From an uncultured Rikenellaceae bacterium (GTDB lineage Bacteria; Bacteroidota; Bacteroidia; Bacteroidales; Rikenellaceae): 64,000 bases of DNA. The stretch spans positions 186,001 to 250,000 of the forward strand of contig CAMLTW010000004.1 in assembly GCA_946486375.1 (NCBI GenBank), in the 5' to 3' direction. How positions within the stretch are numbered: the first letter of the stretch is position 1; the number at the start of each line of letters is the position of its first letter. The notes beneath the pieces are model-generated. The model saw only the letters and a program-made list of their open reading frames with translations, was not told the origin of the DNA and did not search any database. The translations under genes and the position numbers were made by a program. Positions 1 through 9,331 of this stretch are shown here, in pieces.

Positions 1-1
1 C

Positions 2-928
2 ATGGTGCGGGCCGTCCGGTTCGCAACGCAGCTGGGATTCGACATCGCTCCGGAAACCTTCGACGCCATCGAACGCAACCGGGAACGGATCGGGATCGTT
101 TCCCGCGAACGGATCATCACGGAACTGAACAAGATCGTCATGGCCGAAGTGCCCTCCGCAGGCTTCGAGCTGTTCGACCGCTGCGGTCTGCTGGAATTCA
201 TTCTCCCGCAGCTGGCGCGACTGAAAGGGGTGGAATACGTCAACGGGCAGGGGCATAAGGACAACTTCATCCACACGCTCAAAGTGCTGGACAACGTAGC
301 CCGCGTATCCGACAATCCGTGGCTCCGCTGGGCCGCCCTGCTCCACGACATCGCCAAGCCGCAGACCAAAGTCTATGACCCGGAGCAGGGGTGGACGTTC
401 CACGCGCACGAGTATCTGGGGTCGAAAATGGTCAAGGGGATTTTCCGGGAGCTGAAACTGCCGCTGGACGAGCGGATGAAATACGTTCAGAAGCTGGTCG
501 CGCTTCACCTGCGTCCCATTATCCTGGCCGAAAACGTGACCGACTCGGCGGTCAGGAGGCTCCTGTTCGAAGCGGGCGACGACGTCGACGATCTGATGAC
601 CCTTTGCGAAGCCGACATCACGTCGGGAATCGAAGCCAAAGTCAAACGCTACCGGCAAAATTTCGCACTGGTCAGGCAGAAGCTGAAGGAAATCGAGGAA
701 AAAGACCGCATCCGGAATTTCCAGCCCCCGGTCACGGGAGAGATCATCATGGAAACTTACGGGTTGAAGCCGTGCCGGACGGTGGGAGAAATCAAGGAAA
801 AAATCAAGGACGCCATCCTGGACGGAGCGATCGGAAACAATTACGAAGAAGCCTATGCCCTCATGGAACAATTGGCGCAGGAGAAAGGCCTGAAGCCGGT
901 CGCCGGAACGAATGAAAAACAACCCTGA
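2..928 (+). CDS. cca: CCA-adding tRNA nucleotidyltransferase, 5' end cut by window edge
   Basis: C-terminal 308 residues of a class II CCA-adding enzyme/poly(A) polymerase-type nucleotidyltransferase, which adds or repairs the 3' CCA of tRNAs. The visible part opens in the neck motif RAVRFATQLGF, so the first in-frame Met is internal and the catalytic head lies upstream of the window. It then has the RNA-binding helices and an HD domain (HTLKVLDNVARV, LLHDIAKPQ, residues about 90-125) as in bacterial HD-type members. The tRNA gene at 39097 in this window does not encode its CCA, which fits the need for this enzyme. No clear terminator follows in the 98 bp before the convergent gene. Confidence 0.93.
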   Translation: MVRAVRFATQLGFDIAPETFDAIERNRERIGIVSRERIITELNKIVMAEVPSAGFELFDRCGLLEFILPQLARLKGVEYVNGQGHKDNFIHTLKVLDNVARVSDNPWLRWAALLHDIAKPQTKVYDPEQGWTFHAHEYLGSKMVKGIFRELKLPLDERMKYVQKLVALHLRPIILAENVTDSAVRRLLFEAGDDVDDLMTLCEADITSGIEAKVKRYRQNFALVRQKLKEIEEKDRIRNFQPPVTGEIIMETYGLKPCRTVGEIKEKIKDAILDGAIGNNYEEAYALMEQLAQEKGLKPVAGTNEKQP

Positions 929-1026
929 TTTTCCGGGAAATACATTTTGCGAACAATAGGTGGCGGAATAGAATCCTTTTTAAATGCCGGTCGCTGTCAT
1001 CTTTCGGGTGTTTTCGGAAAAACGGG

Positions 1027-1821
1027 CTAATGCTCGACCTTTTCGCGGGAAGCCAAATCCGGCTGCGACGGACGGCTGCGAAACAAGTTGACCAGTCCCA
1101 GGTAACCGATCGTGTAGTAAAGTTTGACCAGATGTTTGACCCGAAGCACTCCCTGATCCAACTCCTTAATCACCTGAACGTTGTCGCGCAATCCGCGCAC
1201 ACGGTGGACGTTGGAAATACCGCTCTTGTCAAAGATGGCGACCGGTCCGCCTACATAACGAAACCGACACCCCGAAACGAAACACTGTTTGAAGAATTTG
1301 AAATCGGCTGAAAGAGGATGATTGATATCGAATCCTCCGGCTTTCATGAGCGAGGTGCGCACGAAAGTGCTTTGATGACAGCAGAACATGCGATGAATGT
1401 TGCAAGGTTCGGGATTCGCTCTGCGAAGCTGTCTTTCCCCGTTTTTCCCCGGAATGATCACATCTCCGTAAAGAATGTCCCATCGCTCCGACACAGCCGC
1501 ATCAGCCAGCTTTCTCAACACGTTCTCATCCGCGAACGTATCTCCGCTGTTCATGAAATTGATCCACTTGCCTTTCGCTTCCCGTATCCCCTTGTTCATG
1601 GCATCGTAGATTCCCCGGTCGGGTTCGGCGATCAGCCGGTCGATCCGATCCCGGTAACGTCCGATCACGTCCAACGTTCCGTCCGTGGAGCCCCCGTCGA
1701 CCACGATGTATTCGTAGTCGGAAAACTTCTGGAGAAGAACGCTTCTAATCGTTCCCTCCACTTTTTTCACATCGTTCAGCACGACGGTTACGATGGTAAA
1801 CAATGGGGACCGTGCATCCAT
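1027..1821 (-). CDS. GT-A glycosyltransferase family 2
   Basis: 264-residue family 2 glycosyltransferase, similar in organisation to WcaA/WcaE-type enzymes of surface polysaccharide synthesis. The N-terminus has the GT2 signature FTIVTVVLND, then VVDGGSTDGT, and an acidic metal-binding region around EPDRGIYDAMNKG and NFMNSGD (residues about 80-115). There is no signal peptide or membrane segment, so it should act at the cytoplasmic face. It is the last gene of a minus-strand run: ABC exporter, glycosyltransferase, this gene. That context suggests modification of lipid A/LPS or another exported glycan. Donor and acceptor cannot be read from the sequence. Confidence 0.88.
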   Translation of the reverse strand: MDARSPLFTIVTVVLNDVKKVEGTIRSVLLQKFSDYEYIVVDGGSTDGTLDVIGRYRDRIDRLIAEPDRGIYDAMNKGIREAKGKWINFMNSGDTFADENVLRKLADAAVSERWDILYGDVIIPGKNGERQLRRANPEPCNIHRMFCCHQSTFVRTSLMKAGGFDINHPLSADFKFFKQCFVSGCRFRYVGGPVAIFDKSGISNVHRVRGLRDNVQVIKELDQGVLRVKHLVKLYYTIGYLGLVNLFRSRPSQPDLASREKVEH

Positions 1822-1901
1822 TATCCTCTACTTATTTTGGTATCCTTCCCATACATTATTCATTCCACGATATGCTCCCGCCGTTATCTTTCCGTTCCTG
1901 A

Positions 1902-2855
1902 TTACCGTTCCCGGCTTCCGTCCGGCAAGCGAAAAAAGCCCGCTTTGTAAAAATTCCGGAACCCTCCGATACGCCGTCCGCCCAACAGCCGGTTTTCGAT
2001 CCACCCCAACAGACGATACTTGGGAGCGAATATCTTCCGTTCCTGCGGAGGCGGCCCATCATATCGCAGGCAATGTCCCCACGACATTTTCGCTACCCTT
2101 TCACGCATGACTTCCGGATGCTCCCCCTCAAAGAGCGGCATGAGGGACAGGTTGCCGTAATCATGGTATTCCGCGGCATCTTCCTCGTATTCGGGATGGT
2201 ACATTTTGCGCATTTTCACCATTTTCCGGCTCATGCACCGGGGGTCGCGGCTCCAGCCGTAGTGGAACATCCGGGCATCCAGAAAGACGCACCGCAGTTT
2301 GGAAGTCCCTTCCTTGGCGAGGTAATCCCCGTCGAAGTTCGGATTGATCTTGAATGACTGGGCATCCCGCCACGAATGGATGTCCCTTCGGTTGCGGACG
2401 ATCCGAATTTCGTACGGATAGGCGAAATGCAACGCCTCGATGCAATGGCAATAATCGGCGTACAGGTGCACGTATTTCAGCACGAATCCGTCCACGCGCT
2501 TATCGTCCAGATATTTCTCGCAGGCTGCTTTGACTACCGGCAGAGCGCTCTCGTGCAACACCTCGTCGGCCTGAATGTAAAAACACCAGTCCCCGGTGCA
2601 GGCCCGCAGAGCGATGTCGGTCTGCTGGGCCAGGATCGTTCCGCCTCCCTTGTATTTTTCCGTATCCCATACCGTATTGATGATCCGTATCTTCGGACTT
2701 CCGATGGAACGAACCAGTTCTTCCGTATCGTCCTCGCCCGCGCCCACCGCCACCACGAACTCATCCACGATGTCCAGCACGGAACGGATCGACTCCACCA
2801 GCGGAAAATCGTAAATCCGGGCATTGCGCGCTATGGTAAATCCGCTTATTCTCAT
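1902..2855 (-). CDS. Glycosyltransferase, family 2-like
   Basis: 317-residue glycosyltransferase starting at MRISGFTIARN. The open frame extends 16 codons further upstream, but that part overlaps the 3' end of the ABC exporter. The ATG at 2855 lies 10 bp after the exporter's stop, so I choose it. Motifs are the N-terminal beta-strand ISGFTIARNA, an acidic segment VGAGEDDTEE and an Asp motif YIQADEV (residues about 95-102) that probably carries the metal-binding acidic residues. It follows the exporter and precedes a second glycosyltransferase, forming a likely three-gene operon for envelope glycan or lipid modification. The sugar specificity is unknown. Confidence 0.85.
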   Translation of the reverse strand: MRISGFTIARNARIYDFPLVESIRSVLDIVDEFVVAVGAGEDDTEELVRSIGSPKIRIINTVWDTEKYKGGGTILAQQTDIALRACTGDWCFYIQADEVLHESALPVVKAACEKYLDDKRVDGFVLKYVHLYADYCHCIEALHFAYPYEIRIVRNRRDIHSWRDAQSFKINPNFDGDYLAKEGTSKLRCVFLDARMFHYGWSRDPRCMSRKMVKMRKMYHPEYEEDAAEYHDYGNLSLMPLFEGEHPEVMRERVAKMSWGHCLRYDGPPPQERKIFAPKYRLLGWIENRLLGGRRIGGFRNFYKAGFFRLPDGSRER

Positions 2856-2865
2856 CGTTTCTTCA

Positions 2866-4728
2866 TTATTGTTCCCCGGCGGCCGCCGCCGGGGCTTCCG
2901 CATCGTCGATCTGTTGCATTTCGATCAGTTTGCGATACACGCCTTCCAAAGCCATCAGTTCATGGTGCGTGCCCGTCTCCACGATCCTTCCCCGGTCGAT
3001 CACCACGATCTTATCCGCATGCTGGATGGTGCTCAGGCGATGGGCGATCACCAGCGACGTACGCCCTTTCAACAAGTTGGACAACGCTTCCTGCACCAGT
3101 TTTTCCGATTCGGTGTCCAGCGCGGAAGTGGCTTCGTCCAGAATCAGGATGTCGGGATTCCGCAGCACGGCGCGGGCGATGCTCAACCGCTGACGCTGTC
3201 CCCCTGAAAGTTTCATGCCCCGGTCGCCCACATTGGTGCGATACCCTTTCTCCGTCTCCATGATGAAGGAATGGGCGTTGGCGATCCGCGCCGCCCGCTC
3301 GATCTCCGGCAGCGTGGCATCCAGTTTTCCCAGCCGGATGTTGTTCTCGATCGTATCGTTGAACAGGACGGTGTCCTGCGCCACGATCCCCATGTGTTCC
3401 CGCACGGATTCCACATCATAGTGCCGGATATCCACTCCGTCGATCCGTATCTGCCCCGACTGCACGTCATAAAACCGGGGAATCAGGTCCGAAATCGTGG
3501 ATTTCCCGCCGCCGGAAGGACCGACCAGAGCCACGGTTTCCCCTTTCCGGATCGTGAAGGAAATATCGTGCAGCACATCTCTGTCCTCATAGGAAAACGT
3601 GACATGACTGAATTCGATGTCCTTTTTGAATTCCGTCAGCGCCACCGCATCCGGCTCGTCCACGACCTCGGGACGGGTGTCCATCAGTTCCAGCACCCGA
3701 TCGCCGGCGGCCAGCCCCTGATGGATCGTGCTGAACGAATCTGCCAAAGAACGGGCCGGACGGGTCACCTGCGAGAAAATAGCCAGATAAGTAATGAAGT
3801 CGCTGGCGGCGATTTTATCGTTCAGCACCATCCCGCCCCCGTAAATCAGGATGATGGCCACAGCCGAAACCCCCAGGAATTCCGAAGCCGGGGACGCCAG
3901 CTGCTGCCGGTTGGCCATGGATTTGGAAATCCGGGAATAGAGGTCGTTTTTGGCGAAGAATTTTTCCGTGATGTAGCGCGTGGCGTTGTATCCTTTCAGA
4001 ATCTTGATTCCCCCGACCGCTTCGTCCACCAGGCTCACCATTTCCCCCAGCGAATCCTGCGCCTCGCGGGCCGACCGCCGCAGCGTCTTGACGATGAAAC
4101 CGATCACCAATGCCGAAACCGGCAGGATCAGGACGGTGAAAACGGTCAGCTCGAGCGAGATTTTCAACAGCGCGAACACGTATCCCACGATCAGGAACGG
4201 TTCCCGGAAAGCCACCTGCAACGTATTGGTAATGCAAAACTGAACGACCTGCACATCCGACGTGATCTTGGAGATGATGTCTCCTTTCCGCTCGTTGCTG
4301 AAAAAACCGGCGTGGAGCCGCATCACGTTTCCGAAAACGGCGTTCCGCAGCCGCTTCAGCGTGTGGATGCGCAAACCTTCCATCGTCCGCTGGGCCAGAT
4401 ACCGGAACAGGTTGCTCAGCATCACCGATGCGACCACGATGGCGCTAAGCACCATCAGAATCTGCATCACGTCGTAGTTGGCCCCATAGAGGCGGAAAAG
4501 ATAATAGTTGAGCAGCTTTTCCAGATAAACCGTGCTGAGTTCGAAGTGAGGCGCCGTCGTCACCTGCTGAACCACCTCGTCCGCATTGAACAGGGTGTTC
4601 AGGATGGGTATCAGCATCACGAAATTGAACGTGTTGAAAACCGCATGAAGCAATACGTAAAAGAAATACGGCACGGCGTATTTCTCCAGAGGTCTGGCAA
4701 ACCACAGCAGTCTGAAGTAGGTCTTCAT
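2866..4728 (-). CDS. ABC transporter, fused permease and ATPase (MsbA/LmrA-like half transporter)
   Basis: 620-residue type IV ABC exporter that should work as a homodimer in the inner membrane. The N-terminal half (about residues 1-330) has six hydrophobic segments of the ABC transmembrane type. The C-terminal half is an ATPase with Walker A GPSGGGKST near residue 400, signature LSGGQRQR near 506, Walker B ILILDEATSALD near 526 and a switch histidine in IAHRLST. In Bacteroidota such a protein next to glycosyltransferases is often the lipid A flippase MsbA, but drug or glycolipid exporters look the same, so no symbol is given. It is the first gene of a run with two glycosyltransferases. Confidence 0.93.
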   Translation of the reverse strand: MKTYFRLLWFARPLEKYAVPYFFYVLLHAVFNTFNFVMLIPILNTLFNADEVVQQVTTAPHFELSTVYLEKLLNYYLFRLYGANYDVMQILMVLSAIVVASVMLSNLFRYLAQRTMEGLRIHTLKRLRNAVFGNVMRLHAGFFSNERKGDIISKITSDVQVVQFCITNTLQVAFREPFLIVGYVFALLKISLELTVFTVLILPVSALVIGFIVKTLRRSAREAQDSLGEMVSLVDEAVGGIKILKGYNATRYITEKFFAKNDLYSRISKSMANRQQLASPASEFLGVSAVAIILIYGGGMVLNDKIAASDFITYLAIFSQVTRPARSLADSFSTIHQGLAAGDRVLELMDTRPEVVDEPDAVALTEFKKDIEFSHVTFSYEDRDVLHDISFTIRKGETVALVGPSGGGKSTISDLIPRFYDVQSGQIRIDGVDIRHYDVESVREHMGIVAQDTVLFNDTIENNIRLGKLDATLPEIERAARIANAHSFIMETEKGYRTNVGDRGMKLSGGQRQRLSIARAVLRNPDILILDEATSALDTESEKLVQEALSNLLKGRTSLVIAHRLSTIQHADKIVVIDRGRIVETGTHHELMALEGVYRKLIEMQQIDDAEAPAAAAGEQ

Positions 4729-4755
4729 CCGGTAAAGCGCTTTAACTTGAAGTTA

Positions 4756-4785
4756 CAAATTTAACCCAATTTTCAAAATATCAAA
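4756..4785 (-). promoter_or_regulatory. Bacteroidetes-type promoter for the ABC exporter operon
   Basis: On the minus strand TAAATTTG (4756-4763) matches the -7 consensus TAnnTTTG, and TTTG (4782-4785) lies 18 bp upstream as a -33 element. Expected transcription start is near 4749, about 20 bases before the exporter ATG. tilS ends just upstream, so the exporter operon need not depend on tilS read-through. Confidence 0.6.
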
Positions 4786-4791
4786 AACAGG

Positions 4792-6147
4792 TCAAATGAT
4801 AATGGTTTCCTCGCTCTCGGATTTGGTGATACGCAGCACCTGCCGGGTCTCTTCCGCCACCCGGTAACGGTGATCGATCCGGCGCCCCACCAGCCAGACG
4901 ATATCGTCTCCGGACACCACCACGAGCTGCCGTTCCTTGTCCGGAAGGGGCACCTTGGCGTCGATCAGATAATCGCTCACCTTCTTATGGCCTTCCATGC
5001 CCAGCGGAACGAAAACGTCCCCCTCGCGCCACGAGCGCACGGTCAGCGGATACGTCAGCTTTCCCGCATCCAGCAGCGCCACGTTTTCGGGTTGCTGCAG
5101 GAATTCGACATCCTCCTTTTCCAGTTCCTCGAAAGTCAGGCAACCTCCCAGGCAAAACTCTTTCTTCACCCCCCGGTCGATCCGGATTTCGTAGGCTTTT
5201 CCCGGCGTAACCGGCCGGACGATCACCCTTCGCCTGTCCAGATAGGCCACATGGGAAACGGAATGGAATTTCATCCCGCAGCCCCCGTCCCCGATGCAAC
5301 GGCAAAGGTCGTGCACCACTTCGGGACTGAAACCGTAAGGACGCAGCATTTCGTAGATCACATAGTTTTCGGGAAGCGAGGGATCGATCGCATCCAGTTC
5401 CAGCACCACGCCGTCCTTTTCGGACGTCATCACCTTTTCCCGGATCAGCTCCATCTGCCGGTCGATGAACCGGAGGGCCATCGAAAGCCGTTCGACATTG
5501 CCGGTCATGACCGTCGCGAAATGGGGGGCAACCTCCCGGATTTTCGGGATCACCCCCAGCCGGATTTTGTTCCGCAGGTACTTGGTCGAACGGTTGGAGG
5601 AGTCCTCCCGGTAAGCCACGCCGTTGTTCAGGGCGTATTCGAGGATTTCCCGACGGGTGGCAAAAAGCAGGGGCCGGACGATCCGTCCGTTGGCCACATG
5701 AATGCCCGTCAGTCCCCGCAGCCCGGTGCCCCGGATCAGGTTGATGAAAAACGTTTCGACGGAATCGTCCGCATGGTGAGCGATGGCGATTTTGGTGTAG
5801 CCGTGTTCGGCGCACAGCCGCTCGAACCAGTCGTACCTGAGCCGGCGGGCCACCATCTGTACGGATTCCCCCGACGCATTCACTTCGGCCAGGGTGTCGA
5901 ACCGGATGTTGAAATGTTCCGCTCCCAGTCCGGCACAGACATCGGCCACGCTCTTTTCGTCCTCGTCCCCTTCCTCTCCCCTCAGGCAGAAATTGCAGTG
6001 GGCCACCCCGTAACGGTAGCCGCTCCGGGAAAACAGGTCGAGCATCACCATGGAATCGACTCCTCCGCTCACCGCCAGCAATACCTTGTCTTCGGGAGCG
6101 AACAAATGCCTTTCCCGGACATAATCCAGAAAATCGTCCAACAACAT
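4792..6147 (-). CDS. tilS: tRNA(Ile)-lysidine synthetase
   Basis: 451-residue TilS, which converts C34 of the CAU anticodon of tRNA-Ile2 to lysidine using ATP and lysine so that it reads AUA. The PP-loop SGGVDS is at residues 29-34 in the N-terminal N-type ATP pyrophosphatase domain. The family markers HHADDSVETFFINLIRG and GLTGI follow, then a C-terminal substrate-binding domain. Full length for the family. The tRNA with a CAT anticodon at 39097-39171 is a possible substrate. It lies between murB and the ABC exporter on the same strand, with gaps of 107 and 63 bp. Confidence 0.95.
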   Translation of the reverse strand: MLLDDFLDYVRERHLFAPEDKVLLAVSGGVDSMVMLDLFSRSGYRYGVAHCNFCLRGEEGDEDEKSVADVCAGLGAEHFNIRFDTLAEVNASGESVQMVARRLRYDWFERLCAEHGYTKIAIAHHADDSVETFFINLIRGTGLRGLTGIHVANGRIVRPLLFATRREILEYALNNGVAYREDSSNRSTKYLRNKIRLGVIPKIREVAPHFATVMTGNVERLSMALRFIDRQMELIREKVMTSEKDGVVLELDAIDPSLPENYVIYEMLRPYGFSPEVVHDLCRCIGDGGCGMKFHSVSHVAYLDRRRVIVRPVTPGKAYEIRIDRGVKKEFCLGGCLTFEELEKEDVEFLQQPENVALLDAGKLTYPLTVRSWREGDVFVPLGMEGHKKVSDYLIDAKVPLPDKERQLVVVSGDDIVWLVGRRIDHRYRVAEETRQVLRITKSESEETIII

Positions 6148-6254
6148 AAGTTTTCCTGTTTATCTTGGGTAACCGGCCGTTCGGAAATGCATGTTCCTCT
6201 TTCCGGCCGGCCCTGTTTTACGACCTTGTTTTCCCGTCTGCGTACACCGATCCC

Positions 6255-7265
6255 TTAGAGCACGTTCACCTCCAACTCCAGCTCCACGCCGAATTTTTCC
6301 GCTACGTCCGCCACGATCCTCCGCGCCAGTTCCAGCACCTCGCTTCCGGCAGCGCCCCCGTGGTTCACCAGCACCAATGCCTGCCGGTCATGCACGCCCA
6401 CGCGCCCTTCCCGACGGCCTTTCCATCCGGCCCGGTCGATCAGCCAGCCGGCGGCCAGTTTCACGCCTCCGGGCGCCGGATACGATGGCATTTCCGGATA
6501 ACGCGCCTTCAACCGTTCCGCCGCCTCCGGCGCCACCACCGGGTTCTTAAAGAAACTTCCCGAATTTCCCAGCACGGCCGGATCGGGCAGTTTGGCGTTC
6601 CGGATGGAAATCACCGCCCGGCGGACATTCTCCGGGGACGCTCCGCCCAACCGTTCCACTTCCTGCACCAGATCGCCGTACCCCAACCGGAAAACCGGCA
6701 TCCGGGAAAGTTCGAACGTCACCGAAAGCACGATGGCCCGTCCTTTCAGCTCCCGTTTGAAAACGCTGTCCCGGTATCCGAAAGCGCACTCTTCCCGGCG
6801 GAGCATCCGCACCGTCCGCTCCTGCGGCAGGTAAATTTCCACTTCCCGGATCACGTCCTTCGCCTCCGCGCCGTAAGCCCCCACATTCTGAACCGGAGCG
6901 GCGCCCACGCTCCCCGGAATCCCCGAAAGGTTTTCCACGCCGCCGTAGCCCCGTTCCACGCAGAACCGGACGAAATCGTCCCACACGACGCCGGCCTCCG
7001 CCCGCACCGACACGGTTTCCCCGCTCTCTTCCACCGCCTCCATCCGTTTCCCGACCGGTTGCAGCATCAGCCCTTCGTAATCGCCCGTGAACAATACATT
7101 GCTTCCTCCCCCCAACACGTACCACGGCAGACCTTCCGTCTCCGGCATCGAGAAAAGCTCGTCCAGCTGCCGACGATCCGCGAAAACGGCGTAGTACCGC
7201 GCGAACGCCGGAACCCCGAAGGTATTCAGCGCTTCCAATGCCTTGTCTCTGACGATTTCTGCCAT
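6255..7265 (-). CDS. murB: UDP-N-acetylenolpyruvoylglucosamine reductase (type I MurB)
   Basis: 336-residue MurB, which uses FAD and NADPH to reduce UDP-GlcNAc-enolpyruvate to UDP-MurNAc in peptidoglycan synthesis in the cytosol. FAD-binding signatures are VLGGGSNVLFTGD and the segment LSGIPGSVGAAPVQNVGAYG. The catalytic serine region is GNSGSFFKNPVV. The length and the loop around YGYRDS-like residues (FGYRDSVFK) match the E. coli (type I) class. The open frame extends 7 codons upstream of 7265, but a minus-strand -7 element at 7284-7291 puts the transcript start near 7277, so MAEIVRDKAL at 7265 is the likely start. Confidence 0.95.
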   Translation of the reverse strand: MAEIVRDKALEALNTFGVPAFARYYAVFADRRQLDELFSMPETEGLPWYVLGGGSNVLFTGDYEGLMLQPVGKRMEAVEESGETVSVRAEAGVVWDDFVRFCVERGYGGVENLSGIPGSVGAAPVQNVGAYGAEAKDVIREVEIYLPQERTVRMLRREECAFGYRDSVFKRELKGRAIVLSVTFELSRMPVFRLGYGDLVQEVERLGGASPENVRRAVISIRNAKLPDPAVLGNSGSFFKNPVVAPEAAERLKARYPEMPSYPAPGGVKLAAGWLIDRAGWKGRREGRVGVHDRQALVLVNHGGAAGSEVLELARRIVADVAEKFGVELELEVNVL

Positions 7266-7283
7266 ACGGAGCCCTTTTGCGGG

Positions 7284-7320
7284 CAAAGGTACATGAAATT
7301 TTAAAAAACCGTTACCTTTG
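7284..7320. promoter_or_regulatory. Two oppositely directed -7 elements for murB (-) and the nuclease gene (+)
   Basis: The same octamer TACCTTTG occurs on the minus strand at 7284-7291 and on the plus strand at 7313-7320. Each matches TAnnTTTG and each points to its flanking gene. The two promoters share the same few dozen bases. Neither has an obvious -33 TTG at normal spacing. The minus element decides the murB start, and the plus element shows that the TTG codons at 7318 and 7321 cannot start the nuclease. Confidence 0.55.
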
Positions 7321-7338
7321 TTGAGAAATGCCCGAAAC

Positions 7339-8319
7339 GTGAAAAACGGAAAGACAGCGGGAAAAGGGAAAAAGAGCGTCCGGCGAAAGCAAATCAGACT
7401 GACCGCGGAAAAGCAACTTTACATCATCATCGGGTTGCTTGTGGTATTGTTTGTGCTGATTCTGGCATTCCGGCAGACGGCTACGAAAACGGCTCCGGCA
7501 GGCGGGAAGGAACCCCCGGCCGCCGTTTCCCCCGCCGAACGCTCCCGAAAGGAAACCGGTCCGAAAACCCGGAAACCCGAAAAAGGGAGCCGGACACAAA
7601 CCGTCCATCCGTTTTTTCCCGCAGGGGTGGAAATTCCCCGGCCCGCCGACCGTACATTCGTGCTCAGCAATCAGGACGGGCGTTACACCCTGCTGTACGA
7701 CACGACTTACCGACAGGCGGCGTGGGTGGCCTACCTGCTGACGGGGAAAGACGTAAAGACGAAAGGAGCGGAACGCCGGAACCGTTTCGCCCCCGATCCG
7801 CAAGTTTTGAAGCGGGGATGGAGAAGCGCCGGCAACGACGACTACCTTCGTTCGGGATACGACAAGGGGCACCTGCTGCCGTCCGCCGACCGGAACAACG
7901 ACCGGCGGGAAAACGACGCTACCTTCCTCTTCTCCAACATCGCTCCGCAACGCCCGGCCCTGAACCGGAAAATCTGGAACGCGCTGGAAGCCGAAGTGCG
8001 CCGCGCCGCGGAAAGATTCGATACGGTGTACGTGGTGACGGGCGGCCACCTGAAACCGGGGCTGAAGCGGATCGGACGGGAAAAGGTGGGAGTTCCGGAA
8101 CGCTTTTTCAAAGTGTTGCTGGCCCGCAGCGGCCCGGAATACCTTTCCATCGGTTTCCTGATCCCGAACCGGGACTCCTTCTCCGGAAGCTGCTGGGACT
8201 ATGCGGTTCCGGTCGACGAGGTCGAACGGGAAACGGGGCTCGACTTTTTCCACCTGCTGCCCGATTCGGTCGAAGCAAGGATCGAATCCCGGCGGACGAC
8301 GACGGCCTGGCGAAAATAA
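7339..8319 (+). CDS. Membrane-anchored DNA/RNA non-specific endonuclease
   Basis: About 326 residues, starting at a GTG (7339) because the -7 promoter element covers the upstream TTG codons. After a basic N-terminus there is one hydrophobic segment, residues about 29-47 (YIIIGLLVVLFVLILAF), then a Pro/Lys-rich linker. A beta-beta-alpha-Me nuclease of the NUC1/Serratia type follows. The catalytic motif appears as YDKGHLLPSADR, with Lys where the classic motif has Arg (DRGH), and the Asn of the metal site lies in the following SNIAPQ. The domain should face the periplasm. It runs directly into the YbbR-like gene (6 bp gap), suggesting one transcript. Role: nutrient DNA scavenging or defence, not decidable here. 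Confidence 0.88.
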   Translation: MKNGKTAGKGKKSVRRKQIRLTAEKQLYIIIGLLVVLFVLILAFRQTATKTAPAGGKEPPAAVSPAERSRKETGPKTRKPEKGSRTQTVHPFFPAGVEIPRPADRTFVLSNQDGRYTLLYDTTYRQAAWVAYLLTGKDVKTKGAERRNRFAPDPQVLKRGWRSAGNDDYLRSGYDKGHLLPSADRNNDRRENDATFLFSNIAPQRPALNRKIWNALEAEVRRAAERFDTVYVVTGGHLKPGLKRIGREKVGVPERFFKVLLARSGPEYLSIGFLIPNRDSFSGSCWDYAVPVDEVERETGLDFFHLLPDSVEARIESRRTTTAWRK

Positions 8320-8325
8320 GCGGAC

Positions 8326-9294
8326 ATGAACAGATTCGTCATATACTTCAAGAATTTTCTGCGGCGGACGGCGCATCCGGCGCTGATCGTCTTTCTGCTG
8401 ATTTCGTTCGTCTTGTGGTACATCAACAAACTCAGCCACGACTATACGGCCACCGTGACCGTTCCGGTCAGCATCGAAAACAATCCCAACAGCGCTCTCG
8501 GCGTGATCGAAAACAGCCAGGAAGTCGAATGCCTGATCGAAGGGGCGGGATACAGACTGTTGATGTACAAACTCTTTCCGAAAAGACACCGCGCCGCGGT
8601 GGACATCAGCCGGGTGGAACTCCGTCCCGTCGCTTCCGGCGACCGGAACGAAGTGACCATCGGCTCCCTCTACAACGCGCTGGCCGCCCAGATCACCGAC
8701 GTCAAGGTGCTTTCCGTGCTGACGCCCCGTTTCGAGATCGTCGCCTCGCCGGTCAAATCCAAACGGGTGCCCGTACTGAGCCGCATCCGGATCGAGTACG
8801 ATCCCCGTTTCATGCCCGTCTCGCCGCTCGTCCTGATTCCGGATTCCCTGACGGTACAATCGCTGGACGTGCTGCTGGACACCCTGCGGGGCGTCTATAC
8901 CGTACCCCGGAGCTTTACGGAGGTGCACGGTTCCCTGAGCGGAAAAATCCCCCTGTCTCCCATTCCGGACGTACTGCTGCCGGTAGACGAAGTCCGTTAC
9001 GACATCCGGGTGGAGGAATACACGGAAACGGATCTCACCCTTCCGATCGAGGTGCGCAACTACCCCGACCGTCTCTCCCCCGTCATCATTCCTTCGGAAG
9101 CGGTAGTCCGAGTCAACGTCCGGCGCAGCGACTACGCCAACGCTTCCCCGGAACACATCCGGCTCTACATCAACTACGGCGACCGGGCGTCCAACCTCGA
9201 CCGCAGATACAAAATCCGGGCGGAAACGACCGAAGGGATCGTGGTTCGGGAAATCATCCCGCTCTATGCGGAACTGTTATTCGAGAAAAACTGA
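8326..9294 (+). CDS. YbbR-like domain protein
   Basis: 322-residue protein with a short basic N-terminus and one membrane segment (residues about 19-35, PALIVFLLISFVLWYIN). A long extracytoplasmic beta-rich part follows, of the YbbR/CdaR repeat type. In Firmicutes YbbR proteins modulate diadenylate cyclase. In Bacteroidota a YbbR-like gene commonly sits next to coaE, as here, and its function there is not established. It ends 37 bp before coaE, so the nuclease, this gene and coaE look co-transcribed. Confidence 0.8.
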   Translation: MNRFVIYFKNFLRRTAHPALIVFLLISFVLWYINKLSHDYTATVTVPVSIENNPNSALGVIENSQEVECLIEGAGYRLLMYKLFPKRHRAAVDISRVELRPVASGDRNEVTIGSLYNALAAQITDVKVLSVLTPRFEIVASPVKSKRVPVLSRIRIEYDPRFMPVSPLVLIPDSLTVQSLDVLLDTLRGVYTVPRSFTEVHGSLSGKIPLSPIPDVLLPVDEVRYDIRVEEYTETDLTLPIEVRNYPDRLSPVIIPSEAVVRVNVRRSDYANASPEHIRLYINYGDRASNLDRRYKIRAETTEGIVVREIIPLYAELLFEKN

Positions 9295-9331
9295 CGCTTT
9301 CCGGCAAAGGGCCGGACATAACCGAAAAAAC

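Noticed and set aside
7318..7338. TTG codons as start of the nuclease
   Set aside because: They lie within or directly after the -7 element at 7313-7320, before the expected transcript start.
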